From Clostridiaceae bacterium AF10-41 (GTDB lineage Bacteria > Bacillota > Clostridia > Clostridiales > Clostridiaceae), in the NCBI GenBank assembly GCA_027686065.1, contig JAQCTH010000090.1:1-12423 (forward strand): a stretch of DNA of 12,423 bases, given 5' to 3'. Positions 1-6,913 of the stretch are shown here, one piece after another (position 1 is the first letter of the stretch; each line of letters starts with the position of its first letter). The notes below the pieces were generated by a model. That model was not told the origin of the DNA. It was given only the letters and a program-made list of their open reading frames with translations, and made no database searches. A program made the position numbers and the translations under genes.

Positions 1-2
1 AT

Positions 3-920
3 ATATTCATTTATTATTCAATATCATATAAATTAAATGGGAAAAATATATTTAAAATATTATTAAATTCTTATATATTTATTTCAATTCTATCAAGTTT
101 ATTTAGTATAATTCAATTACTTAAATATAAATTTAATAATATATCATTAGATGATGAACATAGAATTTCATCATTTTTAGAAAACTCCAATAATTTAGGT
201 GCATACACTATATTATCTATATTTATAGTTCTTATGCTACTTATTAATAGTAAGAAAAAGGGTGAAAAAATATTTTTATCATTATGCTCAGTCTTACTTT
301 TTTCCAACATAATTTTATCCCAATCTCGTAATGCCATATTAGCTTTGCTATTGGGGTGTATTTTAATAGCAATAGTTTATGATAAAAGATTTCTAATTGT
401 ATCAATAATTCTGCCTATAGTATTATTGATTATTCCTCAAAGTAGAATGAGATTCTTAGCTATTCTAGATTTAAATCAAAATAGCAGTAGATTTAAAATA
501 TGGAAAATAGCAGAACTTATGATAAAAGATAATCCTTTATTTGGAGTTGGTAATAGTAATTTTGCTACTGAATACCCTGTTTATATATACCATAATCCTG
601 ATTTAATGATCCATGGTAGCTATAGGGCACTACATCCACATAATATCTTTTTAAAAATACAATCTGAACTAGGCATTTTAGGTAGCATATTTTTTCTTTT
701 ATTTTTAGGTTTAACACTATTCTCATTGATATCTTATATTAAAAATTGTAAGAATAATGAACTAAAGCCTATATTAGTTGGAGTGACAATTGCATTTATT
801 AGCTTTCAATTTATGAACTTATTAGATTGCTATTATGACTCATTAAAAGCAATTATTACAATGTTTATTGTGTTATCAATTGCAAGTTATTGTAACAATA
901 TTAATAAAGACCTATTATAA
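3..920 (+). CDS. O-antigen ligase / Wzy polymerase-like membrane protein, 5'-truncated by window edge
   Basis: The reading frame is open from base 3 to the TAA at 918-920 (305 visible codons), so the real start lies before the window; the first in-frame ATG at 234 is only an internal methionine. The fragment is very hydrophobic, with several membrane spans. It carries the signature order of the Wzy_C/O-antigen ligase family: SQSRNA in a membrane span (about 321-338), then an R-x3-W segment (489-503), PLFGVGNSNF (534-563), HPHN (633-644) and SELG (663-674), followed by two or three more spans. Members act in the cytoplasmic membrane, polymerising undecaprenyl-linked repeat units or ligating finished glycans; sequence alone does not separate these roles. 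It is convergent with galU and ends before a strong hairpin. It differs from the second family member at 9832-11286, so two separate polysaccharide loci may meet here. Confidence 0.85.
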   Translation: MFIYYSISYKLNGKNIFKILLNSYIFISILSSLFSIIQLLKYKFNNISLDDEHRISSFLENSNNLGAYTILSIFIVLMLLINSKKKGEKIFLSLCSVLLFSNIILSQSRNAILALLLGCILIAIVYDKRFLIVSIILPIVLLIIPQSRMRFLAILDLNQNSSRFKIWKIAELMIKDNPLFGVGNSNFATEYPVYIYHNPDLMIHGSYRALHPHNIFLKIQSELGILGSIFFLLFLGLTLFSLISYIKNCKNNELKPILVGVTIAFISFQFMNLLDCYYDSLKAIITMFIVLSIASYCNNINKDLL

Positions 921-966
921 ATATAAAAAAATTTTGCAACTACAGTATATAGCTTCTTTACTTTAT

Positions 967-1010
967 ATAAATAGAAGCCACTAATTTTCAAATTAGTGGC
1001 TTCTATTTAT
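967..1010. terminator. Perfect 21-bp hairpin between wzy-like gene and galU
   Basis: Bases 967-987 and 990-1010 are perfect reverse complements (21 bp) around a two-base centre, so in RNA a few central pairs will open to form the loop. It begins 46 nt after the stop codon of the wzy-like gene and is followed on the plus strand by a T-rich tract (1005-1018), as expected for a rho-independent terminator. It touches the galU stop codon (1010-1012), so it can serve both convergent genes, although the minus-strand side lacks a clean T run. A short extra copy of GCTTCT at 952-957 could pair with AGAAGC at 973-978 and compete with the main stem. Confidence 0.8.
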
Positions 1011-1879
1011 TATTTATTCCAATCTCTACTTGTCAAATATTGAATAAAAGGTTCTCTAAGTTCTTCTCTTTTCAAAGCATATTCTACTGTTGCTTGCAGG
1101 AAACCTAATTTATCTCCCACATCATATCTTTTTCCTTCAAAATTATAGGCATACATAGCTTCATTTTCAATTAAAGTTTGTAATGCATCTGTAAGTTGAA
1201 TTTCTCCGCCTTTACCTGGTTTAGTATTTTGTAAAATATCAAATATTTGTGGAGTTATTATATATCTTCCTAATATAGCAACATTACTTGGAGCTTCTTC
1301 TATAGCTGGTTTTTCAACCAATTTTTTTACTTTATAAACCCTATCTTCAATATGAATTCCATCCACTATTCCATATTTATTTACATCTTCTTGATTTACT
1401 GTTTGAACCCCTAAAATAGAAGTTTTATATTCCTTATAGCAATTCATTAATTGTTTTAAGCAAGGAACTTCTGAGTCCACTACATCGTCGCCTAATAATA
1501 CTGCAAAAGGCTCATTACCAACAAATGCTCTTGCACATGAAATTGCATGCCCTAATCCCTTAGGCTCTTTTTGTCTTATGTAATGAATATCTACCATATC
1601 AGATATTCCCCTTACAAGTTCCAAAAGATCTTCTTTATGATTTTTTTCAAGTTCCATTTCTAATTCTACTGACTTATCAAAATGATCTTCTATGCACTTT
1701 TTATTTCTTCCTGTGATTATAAGAATTTCTTCTATTCCTGATGCAACAGCCTCCTCAATAATGTATTGAATAGTTGGCTTATCAACTATTGGAAGCATTT
1801 CTTTAGGCTGTGCTTTAGTTGCTGGTAAAAATCTAGTTCCAAGTCCAGCCGCTGGTATAATAGCTTTTCTTACTTTCAT
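1010..1879 (-). CDS. galU: UTP--glucose-1-phosphate uridylyltransferase
   Basis: This is a 289-residue GalU, normal for the family (about 290-300). It makes UDP-glucose and pyrophosphate from glucose 1-phosphate and UTP in the cytosol, supplying glucosyl donors for capsule, teichoic acid and glycolipid. Residues 6-30 hold the nucleotide-binding loop ([12 protein letters not shown]) and the KEMLP segment; then come [18 protein letters not shown] with the metal-binding aspartate, YGIVDG, VEKP and the GGEIQLTDA motif, and the protein ends with the usual [12 protein letters not shown] stretch. I chose the ATG at 1877-1879: a GAGGG ribosome binding site lies six bases before it. An in-frame ATG five codons upstream (1894) has no comparable site. 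It has its own promoter (1926-1954) and may also receive read-through from the LpxD-like gene, since I see no terminator between them. Such genes commonly border polysaccharide loci. Confidence 0.95.
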   Translation of the reverse strand: MKVRKAIIPAAGLGTRFLPATKAQPKEMLPIVDKPTIQYIIEEAVASGIEEILIITGRNKKCIEDHFDKSVELEMELEKNHKEDLLELVRGISDMVDIHYIRQKEPKGLGHAISCARAFVGNEPFAVLLGDDVVDSEVPCLKQLMNCYKEYKTSILGVQTVNQEDVNKYGIVDGIHIEDRVYKVKKLVEKPAIEEAPSNVAILGRYIITPQIFDILQNTKPGKGGEIQLTDALQTLIENEAMYAYNFEGKRYDVGDKLGFLQATVEYALKREELREPFIQYLTSRDWNK

Positions 1880-1925
1880 ATCTATCCCTCTCATTCATAT
1901 ATCTTTACATAATATAACCAATTTT

Positions 1926-1954
1926 ATTTTAGCATATTAAACTATATAATTCAA
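1926..1954 (-). promoter_or_regulatory. Predicted sigma-A promoter of galU
   Basis: On the minus strand TTGAAT (1949-1954) is followed by a 17-bp spacer and TAAAAT (1926-1931), with TGC directly before the -10 giving an extended -10 element. Transcription would start near 1919, leaving a leader of about 40 nt. An 11-bp inverted repeat (1946-1956 and 1970-1980) covers the -35 hexamer and could be an operator. Confidence 0.6.
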
Positions 1955-1980
1955 TTTATACACCACTATAATTGAATTAT
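1946..1980. repeat. 11-bp inverted repeat over the galU -35 region
   Basis: ATAATTCAATT at 1946-1956 is perfectly repeated in inverse orientation at 1970-1980, with 13 bp between the arms. The left arm contains the whole predicted -35 hexamer of galU. The arms are AT-rich, so chance is possible, but position and length fit a dimeric repressor or activator site. No known operator consensus was recognised. Confidence 0.35.
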
Positions 1981-2076
1981 TTTACAATTTTCATTAATAC
2001 TACCTATAATCTTTTCTAAGAGAACTACATTTCTTTAAAAATACTATAGATTATTATCTTACTTATGAAATCCTAC

Positions 2077-2967
2077 TTATCTAATACCTTTTATAAATTC
2101 TATATATTTGTCATGATTAATTGCAAAATTTCCAGATACTTTTTCACCATCATTAATATTTTTAGTCACTACAGATCCAAGACTAATACTAACCTTATTC
2201 CCTAAAATTAATCCATTAGAAATAATAGCTCCTAATCCAACCCACGAATCATCTCCTAATATAGTTCTTCCCCCAAAAGTTGTTCTTGATGCAACTAAAC
2301 ATCTTTTTCCTATTTTAACACCATGCTCTATATGAACTAAATCATCCAACTTAGAATAATCTTCTATTATTGTGTTATCCCAAGTATAAAGTGCTTTATC
2401 TATACATGAATTATATTGAATTTCTACATTGTTTCCTATAATTACACCACCACAATGATTAACATTCATTATTATTCCATCTACCCTCTTATATTCATAC
2501 CCTTCGCCACCTAAGACTGTACCAGATCTTATAATAGAATTATCTCCTATTACTGTATTTTCTCTAATAACAACAAATTCTTCTATTTTAACGTTATTAC
2601 CTATTTTTACATTTCTTTTACTTATAGAAGCTAGAGGACTTATTTCGCAATTTTCACCAAATATGCTATCAAACTCTTCCCTTTTATAACTATCTATTTG
2701 AGATAATTTATTATGTAACTTAAAATAATCCATCCTAGGGTTACTTGAAATTATAACTCCATATTTATTTTTAAGTTTATCACCTATTTCTTTTGTTGTT
2801 ATTAAACAAGTAATTTTATCACTTAGCCCACTAATATATTTTTCATTTTCAATAAAAGAAAGTAATTTTTCTTCGCATACTGAAACTGCTAAACCTAAAG
2901 ATGTAAATTCTCCATCTTTAAGAAGGTTCAAATCTTCTTTCAATTTTATAATTTCACTTAATAACAT
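2077..2967 (-). CDS. LpxD-like UDP-sugar N-acyltransferase (left-handed beta-helix)
   Basis: The 296-residue protein has the two-part LpxD design. Residues 1-100 resemble the uridine-binding domain (SNPRMDYFKL, 75-84, matches the NPr-x-aF element). Residues 105-275 are hexapeptide repeats of a left-handed beta-helix, including GGEGYEYKR (153-161), NHCGGVIIGNNVEI (170-183) and KLDDLVHIEHGVKIG (206-220). H215 aligns with the catalytic histidine of LpxD. LpxD transfers a hydroxyacyl chain from ACP to UDP-3-acyl-glucosamine in lipid A synthesis; a clostridial cell should have no lipid A, so an N-acyl or N-acetyl transfer to a UDP-amino sugar for surface glycan is more likely (inference). It is shorter than typical LpxD (about 340), lacks the C-terminal helical extension, and has leucine (L253) where E. 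coli LpxD has a second conserved histidine. The start has AGGAGG seven bases upstream; a promoter lies at 3027-3055. Confidence 0.8.
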   Translation of the reverse strand: MLLSEIIKLKEDLNLLKDGEFTSLGLAVSVCEEKLLSFIENEKYISGLSDKITCLITTKEIGDKLKNKYGVIISSNPRMDYFKLHNKLSQIDSYKREEFDSIFGENCEISPLASISKRNVKIGNNVKIEEFVVIRENTVIGDNSIIRSGTVLGGEGYEYKRVDGIIMNVNHCGGVIIGNNVEIQYNSCIDKALYTWDNTIIEDYSKLDDLVHIEHGVKIGKRCLVASRTTFGGRTILGDDSWVGLGAIISNGLILGNKVSISLGSVVTKNINDGEKVSGNFAINHDKYIEFIKGIR

Positions 2968-3001
2968 TTTATTGCCTCCTAAGCTTTCTATATTTAATAA
3001 T

Positions 3002-3027
3002 AATTTTAAATATAAATTTTAAATATA
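3002..3027. repeat. Two tandem 13-bp direct repeats near the LpxD-like gene's start site
   Basis: The 13-mer AATTTTAAATATA occurs twice head to tail at 3002-3014 and 3015-3027. The second copy ends on the last base of the predicted -10 hexamer of the LpxD-like gene, so the pair covers its expected transcription start. It may be a regulator site or a simple slippage product in AT-rich DNA; nothing in the sequence decides this. Confidence 0.4.
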
Positions 3028-3055
3028 TTATACCATTTTTTCACTAATGTTTTAA
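3027..3055 (-). promoter_or_regulatory. Predicted promoter of the LpxD-like gene
   Basis: On the minus strand TTAAAA (3050-3055), a 17-bp spacer and a perfect TATAAT (3027-3032) form a sigma-A-type promoter. The start site would be near 3020, giving a leader of about 50 nt that ends in AGGAGG. The -35 lies 12 bp from the -35 of the divergent brnQ promoter. Confidence 0.6.
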
Positions 3056-3067
3056 TTTATTAATTCA

Positions 3068-3096
3068 TTGAATATTTTGTCGTATTATGCTAATAT
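3068..3096 (+). promoter_or_regulatory. Predicted promoter of brnQ
   Basis: TTGAAT (3068-3073), a 17-bp spacer and TAATAT (3091-3096), with TGC just before the -10 as an extended -10 element. The layout is the same as at the galU promoter. The start would be near 3103, leaving a leader of about 140 nt that is AT-rich and shows no riboswitch or T-box that I recognise. Confidence 0.45.
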
Positions 3097-3242
3097 AAAA
3101 CCTGCATATTTAATGTTTATTTAAAAAAATTATACTTTTCTTATTAAATTATTAAGTTTTTATTATTCATAATATTTTGGATTTAAGTGAATTTATTGAT
3201 TGAAAATTATATAGAAAGTATTTATATGGAGGAAATAAAATA

Positions 3243-4514
3243 ATGAAAAAAAGTACAAAAGATTCTATTATAGTTGGCTTCGCCTTATTTTCAATGTTCT
3301 TTGGAGCAGGTAATCTTATATTTCCAGCTTTCCTGGGAAATAGAATAGGAAGCGAATATTTATTAGGTATTATAGGATTTATTACTACTGGAGTCGGACT
3401 TCCACTCCTAGCTATCTTTGCTTGCTCAAAAGGAGATGGAACTTTTGAAACCCTTTCAAATAAAATTGGTAAAAAATTTTCAATAATACTTACTGCTGCT
3501 CTATTCATAGCCGTCGGACCCCTGCTTGCAATTCCAAGGACAGCAGCTACTACTTTTGAACTTACAATAAGCCCATTTTTCCCTAGTGTATCTCCATTTA
3601 TAGTTATGACTATATATTTTATAATAAACTTGTTTTTTGTTTTAAAAAGTACTTCTATAATTGATACACTTGGTAAATACTTAACCCCAGCTTTAATAAT
3701 TTTACTTGTAATTCTTATTGCTAAAGGATTTTTTATACCTATTGGAAATATAGTTGAAACTGATGCTATAAATGTTTTTCCCTCTTCTTTACTAGAAGGA
3801 TACCAAACAATGGATGCTATAGCTGCTCTATTATTTGCAGGTATAATAACTGATTCATTAAAAAATAAAGGTTACAAAGATAATCAAATGTCTACTATGA
3901 TATTAAAATCAAGTTTTGTTGCAATTATTGGACTTGCTTTTGTTTATGGAGGACTAACTTATATAGGCGCTCAAACTGTTAATTTAGCATCAAGTGATAT
4001 TGGAAAGACCGCACTTTTAGTATTAATAGCTAAAAATATACTAGGTCAAATTGGCCCTATAGTAATTGGAGTTGCTATGGGTCTTGCATGTTTAACAACA
4101 TCTATTGGATTATTAACATCTAGCTCAGAATTTTTTGAAAGAGTATCAAAGGGTAAATTACCATATAACTTAAATGCTATTGTTATATCTATTGTTAGCT
4201 TAGCTATCGCAACCCTAGGCGTTGATAAAATAATAGTTTTATCAATTCCAATACTTAATATATTATATCCTGTATCAATTACTTTAATTGCTACTACTCT
4301 TTTATCTAATATATTAAAAAATATTAATGCTATAAGACTTGGAGTTTATACTTCATTGATTTTTGGAATACTATTTGAAATTCCTTTGATTAATTTAAGT
4401 TTTATTCCACTTTCAAATCTAGGATTTGGATGGGTACCTCCTACTATAATTTCAATAATAATAGGATACGCTATTTTTTCTCCTAAAAATAAAAATGCTA
4501 TGCAATTAGACTAA
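3243..4514 (+). CDS. brnQ: Branched-chain amino acid carrier (LIVCS family)
   Basis: The 423-residue, almost wholly hydrophobic protein matches BrnQ of the LIVCS family, which imports leucine, isoleucine and valine by cation symport across the cytoplasmic membrane; length is normal (about 430) and around 12 membrane spans can be traced. Diagnostic stretches are FGAGNLIFP near residues 21-29, the TTGVGLPLLAI segment that follows, GYQTMDAIAALLFAG in mid-protein and LTTSIGLLTSSSEFF near residue 285. ATG 3243 is preceded by GGAGGA at 3228-3233 (spacing 9). The gene is single, divergent from the LpxD-like gene and convergent with the ytr-type operon, so it probably forms its own transcription unit. 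Genes of this type are often under CodY control in Firmicutes; only a weak CodY-like sequence (3194-3208, four mismatches) is visible in the leader. No truncation or missing segment is seen. Confidence 0.93.
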   Translation: MKKSTKDSIIVGFALFSMFFGAGNLIFPAFLGNRIGSEYLLGIIGFITTGVGLPLLAIFACSKGDGTFETLSNKIGKKFSIILTAALFIAVGPLLAIPRTAATTFELTISPFFPSVSPFIVMTIYFIINLFFVLKSTSIIDTLGKYLTPALIILLVILIAKGFFIPIGNIVETDAINVFPSSLLEGYQTMDAIAALLFAGIITDSLKNKGYKDNQMSTMILKSSFVAIIGLAFVYGGLTYIGAQTVNLASSDIGKTALLVLIAKNILGQIGPIVIGVAMGLACLTTSIGLLTSSSEFFERVSKGKLPYNLNAIVISIVSLAIATLGVDKIIVLSIPILNILYPVSITLIATTLLSNILKNINAIRLGVYTSLIFGILFEIPLINLSFIPLSNLGFGWVPPTIISIIIGYAIFSPKNKNAMQLD

Positions 4515-4698
4515 GCAAAATTTCTAGTTTGAAGTTCATAAGGCACAGTTCCTCGTTTTTTATTTTTATAGACTTTAAGAAACAAGGCTAAGTATAAAAT
4601 GGATAATTAGAAATTTAATTCAGTATATATTCAACAAATGAGCTTAATACTAAATTATAACTGAGTTCACCCTATTAAGTATCCAATAATTAATATTA

Positions 4699-4756
4699 AA
4701 AACCTTGATTTGTTTTTCCCTAAAAGCTACATTATGAAAAAACAAATCAAGGTTTT
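4699..4756. terminator. Bidirectional terminator between brnQ and the ABC operon
   Basis: Bases 4699-4717 and 4738-4756 are perfect reverse complements (19 bp) around a 20-base loop. The core is CCTTGATTTG with its complement, flanked by A and T runs, so each strand shows stem then T-rich sequence. It lies 184 nt after the brnQ stop and 254 nt after the permease stop and can serve both convergent units. The loop is larger than usual for a terminator. Confidence 0.65.
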
Positions 4757-4791
4757 CCTTATTTACTATTTAACTTTAAAAACCCTAAACT

Positions 4792-4833
4792 CTATTACCC
4801 TTTACCTGCTATCTGTTACTTGTTCCCTAAACT
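4792..4833. repeat. Degenerate heptanucleotide block A (CTATTAC-like)
   Basis: Six consecutive 7-base units in one register: CTATTAC, CCTTTAC, CTGCTAT, CTGTTAC, TTGTTCC and CTAAACT. The first four clearly follow the CTRTTAC consensus of block B; the last two are decayed. The sequence then moves into AACTGTGAACT, the motif of the right-hand GTGAACT family. Confidence 0.7.
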
Positions 4834-4851
4834 CAACTGTGAACTAAAAAC

Positions 4852-4928
4852 CTGTTACCTTACACCTATTACCGCTTACCTACCACCTATTATCTATTAC
4901 CTGTTACCTCTATTACCTTACCTGTTAC
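4852..4928. repeat. Degenerate heptanucleotide block B (CTRTTAC consensus)
   Basis: Eight units of exactly seven bases run without a gap from 4852 to 4907: CTGTTAC, CTTACAC, CTATTAC, CGCTTAC, CTACCAC, CTATTAT, CTATTAC, CTGTTAC. After a two-base insertion come CTATTAC (4910-4916), a five-base remnant CTTAC, and CTGTTAC (4922-4928). The register is kept although units differ, which suggests an old array grown by slippage or unequal copying. It lies outside any gene. On the minus strand the units read GTAATAG/GTAACAG. Confidence 0.85.
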
Positions 4929-4942
4929 TTTATAAAAAAACT

Positions 4943-4971
4943 ATGAACTGTGAATTGTAACACCGTGAACT
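4943..4971. repeat. GTGAACT-type heptamer block
   Basis: Units ATGAACT (4943-4949), GTGAATT (4950-4956), GTAACAC (4957-4963), a single C, then GTGAACT (4965-4971). The period of seven is shared with blocks A and B but the consensus differs. A related AACTGTGAACT occurs at 4835-4845 inside the other family, so the two are interspersed. Confidence 0.6.
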
Positions 4972-4973
4972 GA

Positions 4974-4994
4974 ATAAATTGCTTAGCAATTTAT
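4974..4994. repeat. Small perfect hairpin downstream of the permease gene
   Basis: ATAAATTGC (4974-4982) and GCAATTTAT (4986-4994) pair perfectly around a TTA loop. It lies 15 bases after the permease stop codon in the direction of that operon. The following minus-strand sequence has only a short T-rich stretch, so it may be a weak terminator or an RNA 3'-end stabiliser. Confidence 0.4.
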
Positions 4995-5009
4995 AACTAA
5001 TCACAACTA

Positions 5010-6041
5010 TCATAAATAGTACTTTTCCTTTTTAGAACTTTTGAATTTTTTAAATAGAATATGACTTATAAATGATATTATTATAATAATTATTACTCTT
5101 AATAAAAATAACCTTTTTTCAAATAACGAATTACGAAAATAGAAATCATTAATTAAGTTACTTAAATATGGAGCTGTTATTATTCCTATGAAGGTTTGTA
5201 GCATGAACTCAGCAATCTTCTTAGGGAAATTAAGAATTATTCCTTCATTCATATGTTCTACTAGCATATTATTCGTTAATCTTTTAGCTATAAATATTAA
5301 AATTACTCCTGTTATTACGAAAAATGCTGATATAGTAATTATTTCTAATTTACTTATACTACTTCCTATATGAACTCCATTCAAATATTCTATTATCCTA
5401 TTATATACATATCTTATTCCTTTATTTTCATAATTAATATAGCTATAAAGCCCTGATTCTAAATTTAGTATTAAAGCAATAAAATATATAAATATAAATA
5501 TTCCTGAACCTATTAAATAATATGTATTTGCGAATATTGAATCTAACAACGCTAATCCACCTATTGTAATAGTTGATATACTAATTATTCTAATTACATC
5601 CATAAAAATATTTTCTTTAAAATCCCCAATATATCTAATAATTTCAGCATTTTTTATTGCTCCCTGTCCTATGATAATTAAATAACCTATTAAATAAAGT
5701 ATTGCACAAATTATTATTAATATAAGTTCTCTTTTCCTTATATCCAGCCTTGAAAATGGCCCAGATAATAAGGTTGACCACTTTTTTCTTTTAAACATTC
5801 CTACTATTATTATATAACTAATTATTAAATATAATATCAATATAACTACACACTCAAAAGAGTAAATAAGATTATTATTATATCCATTATAAAGATTTCC
5901 TTTTAATCTCCAATTAAAATAATCATCAATAATAATTTTAGTAATTAAAAACACACCTACATATGCTAGTGCTAAAGGAAGTATTATTTTTGCATCTCCT
6001 TGATAAAATAAACTTTTATTCAAATATTTCTTCATAATCAC
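5010..6041 (-). CDS. ABC-2-like transporter permease of the ytr-type operon
   Basis: The 343-residue integral membrane protein has roughly eight hydrophobic spans (about 19-38, 61-82, 105-125, 147-170, 175-193, 233-253, 281-300, 312-331) and a basic C-terminus (KKFKSSKKEK). Between spans 2 and 3 the cytoplasmic stretch LLSGPFSRLDIRKRELI (91-107) resembles the PFSR element common in ABC-2-type permeases such as YtrC/YtrD and BcrB relatives. It overlaps the upstream ATPase gene by 26 bases, so the two are translationally coupled and very likely form one exporter or envelope-acting complex. The start is GTG at 6039-6041, five bases after AGGAGG; an ATG two codons later (6033-6035) is the alternative. 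The substrate is unknown; relatives respond to cell-wall-active antibiotics. The operon is reduced compared with B. subtilis ytrGABCDEF, with only one permease visible. Confidence 0.75.
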   Translation of the reverse strand: MIMKKYLNKSLFYQGDAKIILPLALAYVGVFLITKIIIDDYFNWRLKGNLYNGYNNNLIYSFECVVILILYLIISYIIIVGMFKRKKWSTLLSGPFSRLDIRKRELILIIICAILYLIGYLIIIGQGAIKNAEIIRYIGDFKENIFMDVIRIISISTITIGGLALLDSIFANTYYLIGSGIFIFIYFIALILNLESGLYSYINYENKGIRYVYNRIIEYLNGVHIGSSISKLEIITISAFFVITGVILIFIAKRLTNNMLVEHMNEGIILNFPKKIAEFMLQTFIGIITAPYLSNLINDFYFRNSLFEKRLFLLRVIIIIIISFISHILFKKFKSSKKEKYYL

Positions 6042-6912
6042 ACTTCCCTCCTATTCTATGTATAAATATCTCTTCAAGACTTAAGTCTATTTCTTCAATA
6101 AATAGAGGTTTAAATCTATTTAATTCACTCTTAAACTCATCATTATAGTTTTCTGTTATAATAGTGAATACTCTTCCAACTTGTGAAATACTAAATATAC
6201 CTTCTATATTTAAATCTTCTTCATAAACTGGCATATCAAATGCCACTTGAATTTTCTTTATATTTTTCTTTATATTTTCTAATGAATTATAATATTCAAG
6301 TTTTCCATCATTAAGTATCATTATATCATCACATACTCGTTCAAGCTCTCCTAAATTATGAGAACTTATTATAACTGATTTTTCTTTACCATATACTTCA
6401 TTCATAATTATTTTTAAAACATTTTCTTTTAATATAGGATCTAATCCTGATGTAGGCTCATCTAACACTAAGACTTCACATTCTAATGAGAATGCAAGCA
6501 TTAAATTAACTCTCATTTTCATCCCTTTAGATAATTGTAAAAATCTTTTGTTTAATGGAATTTTAAAAAGTCTGTTAATCTTATAAAATTTAGTCTCATT
6601 AAAATCAGGATATATAATTTTATAGTAATTTATTATTTCTTTTAAGGTTATTAAATAAAAGCTACTGTGCTCATCTGGAACAAAAGCTATTCTTTTTTTT
6701 ATTTCTGGATTATCATAAACTTCTTCTCCATTTAAAAGGACTTTCCCATAACTCCCCTTGTATACCCCAACTATTCCTCTTATTAAAGATGTTTTTCCTA
6801 CTCCACTTGGACCCACAATTCCTAAAACCTTTCCTTTATCCAATGAAAAACTTATATCTTCTAATATCTTGATATCTCCATAATTTAAGGAATAGTTTTT
6901 TAATTCTAACAT
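6016..6912 (-). CDS. ABC transporter ATP-binding protein (YtrB/BcrA-like)
   Basis: The 298-residue ATPase carries all core motifs: Walker A GPSGVGKT (34-41), ABC signature LSKGM (127-131), Walker B EVLVLDEP (146-153), D-loop SGLDP (155-159) and the H-loop histidine H185 in SSHN. The Q-loop position reads FVPDEHSSF, with an acidic residue in place of the usual glutamine, as is common in YtrB-like ATPases. The last 80 residues form the extra C-terminal domain seen in BcrA/YtrB-type exporters. It hydrolyses ATP at the inner membrane face to drive the permease encoded next. Its ATG follows the repressor gene's TAA after one base, and its GGAGG site lies inside the last codons of the repressor gene, so synthesis of the two is coupled. 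Its own 3' end overlaps the permease gene by 26 bases. Confidence 0.93.
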   Translation of the reverse strand: MLELKNYSLNYGDIKILEDISFSLDKGKVLGIVGPSGVGKTSLIRGIVGVYKGSYGKVLLNGEEVYDNPEIKKRIAFVPDEHSSFYLITLKEIINYYKIIYPDFNETKFYKINRLFKIPLNKRFLQLSKGMKMRVNLMLAFSLECEVLVLDEPTSGLDPILKENVLKIIMNEVYGKEKSVIISSHNLGELERVCDDIMILNDGKLEYYNSLENIKKNIKKIQVAFDMPVYEEDLNIEGIFSISQVGRVFTIITENYNDEFKSELNRFKPLFIEEIDLSLEEIFIHRIGGKCDYEEIFE

Positions 6913-6913
6913 A

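Larger units (their letters stand above)
4515..5009. other. 495-bp non-coding region with terminator and heptanucleotide arrays
   Basis: No convincing gene is present between the convergent brnQ and permease genes. The left third (4515-4690) is AT-rich, with short loose inverted repeats (for example 4518-4526 with 4608-4616) and isolated matches to the repeat families further right (AGTTCA-like at 4533, GAGTTCACCCTATTA at 4663-4677). Then come a 19-bp-stem hairpin (4699-4756), two blocks of degenerate CTRTTAC heptamers (4792-4833 and 4852-4928), a block of GTGAACT-type heptamers (4943-4971) and a small hairpin (4974-4994). Confidence 0.75.

Noticed and set aside
113..337. 74-codon minus-strand frame
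   Set aside because: It lies antisense to the conserved Wzy-like coding region, has no ribosome binding site or recognisable motif, and the plus-strand frame is clearly the coding one.
3194..3208. CodY-box-like sequence in the brnQ leader
   Set aside because: It matches 11 of 15 positions of AATTTTCWGAAAATT, but in such AT-rich DNA this level occurs often by chance, and its first half is poor. CodY control of brnQ is plausible from family knowledge only.
3103..3242. Possible riboswitch or T-box in the brnQ leader
   Set aside because: The leader is about 140 nt and nearly all A and T; no T-box motif, specifier stem or terminator hairpin can be traced.
3167..3508. 113-codon minus-strand frame
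   Set aside because: Antisense to the start of brnQ and crossing its leader; composition and motifs support only the plus-strand gene.
4515..4690. Possible decayed mobile element
   Set aside because: Only short loose inverted repeats are present (9 bp, 81 bases apart), with no transposase remnant and no target duplication.
4792..4928. Possible CRISPR array in the repeat region
   Set aside because: The units are seven bases long and adjacent, with no unique spacers and no longer conserved repeat, so it is a degenerate short tandem repeat instead.
5188..5373. 61-codon plus-strand frame
   Set aside because: Antisense to the permease gene, with no ribosome binding site; it reflects the hydrophobic codon pattern of the opposite strand.
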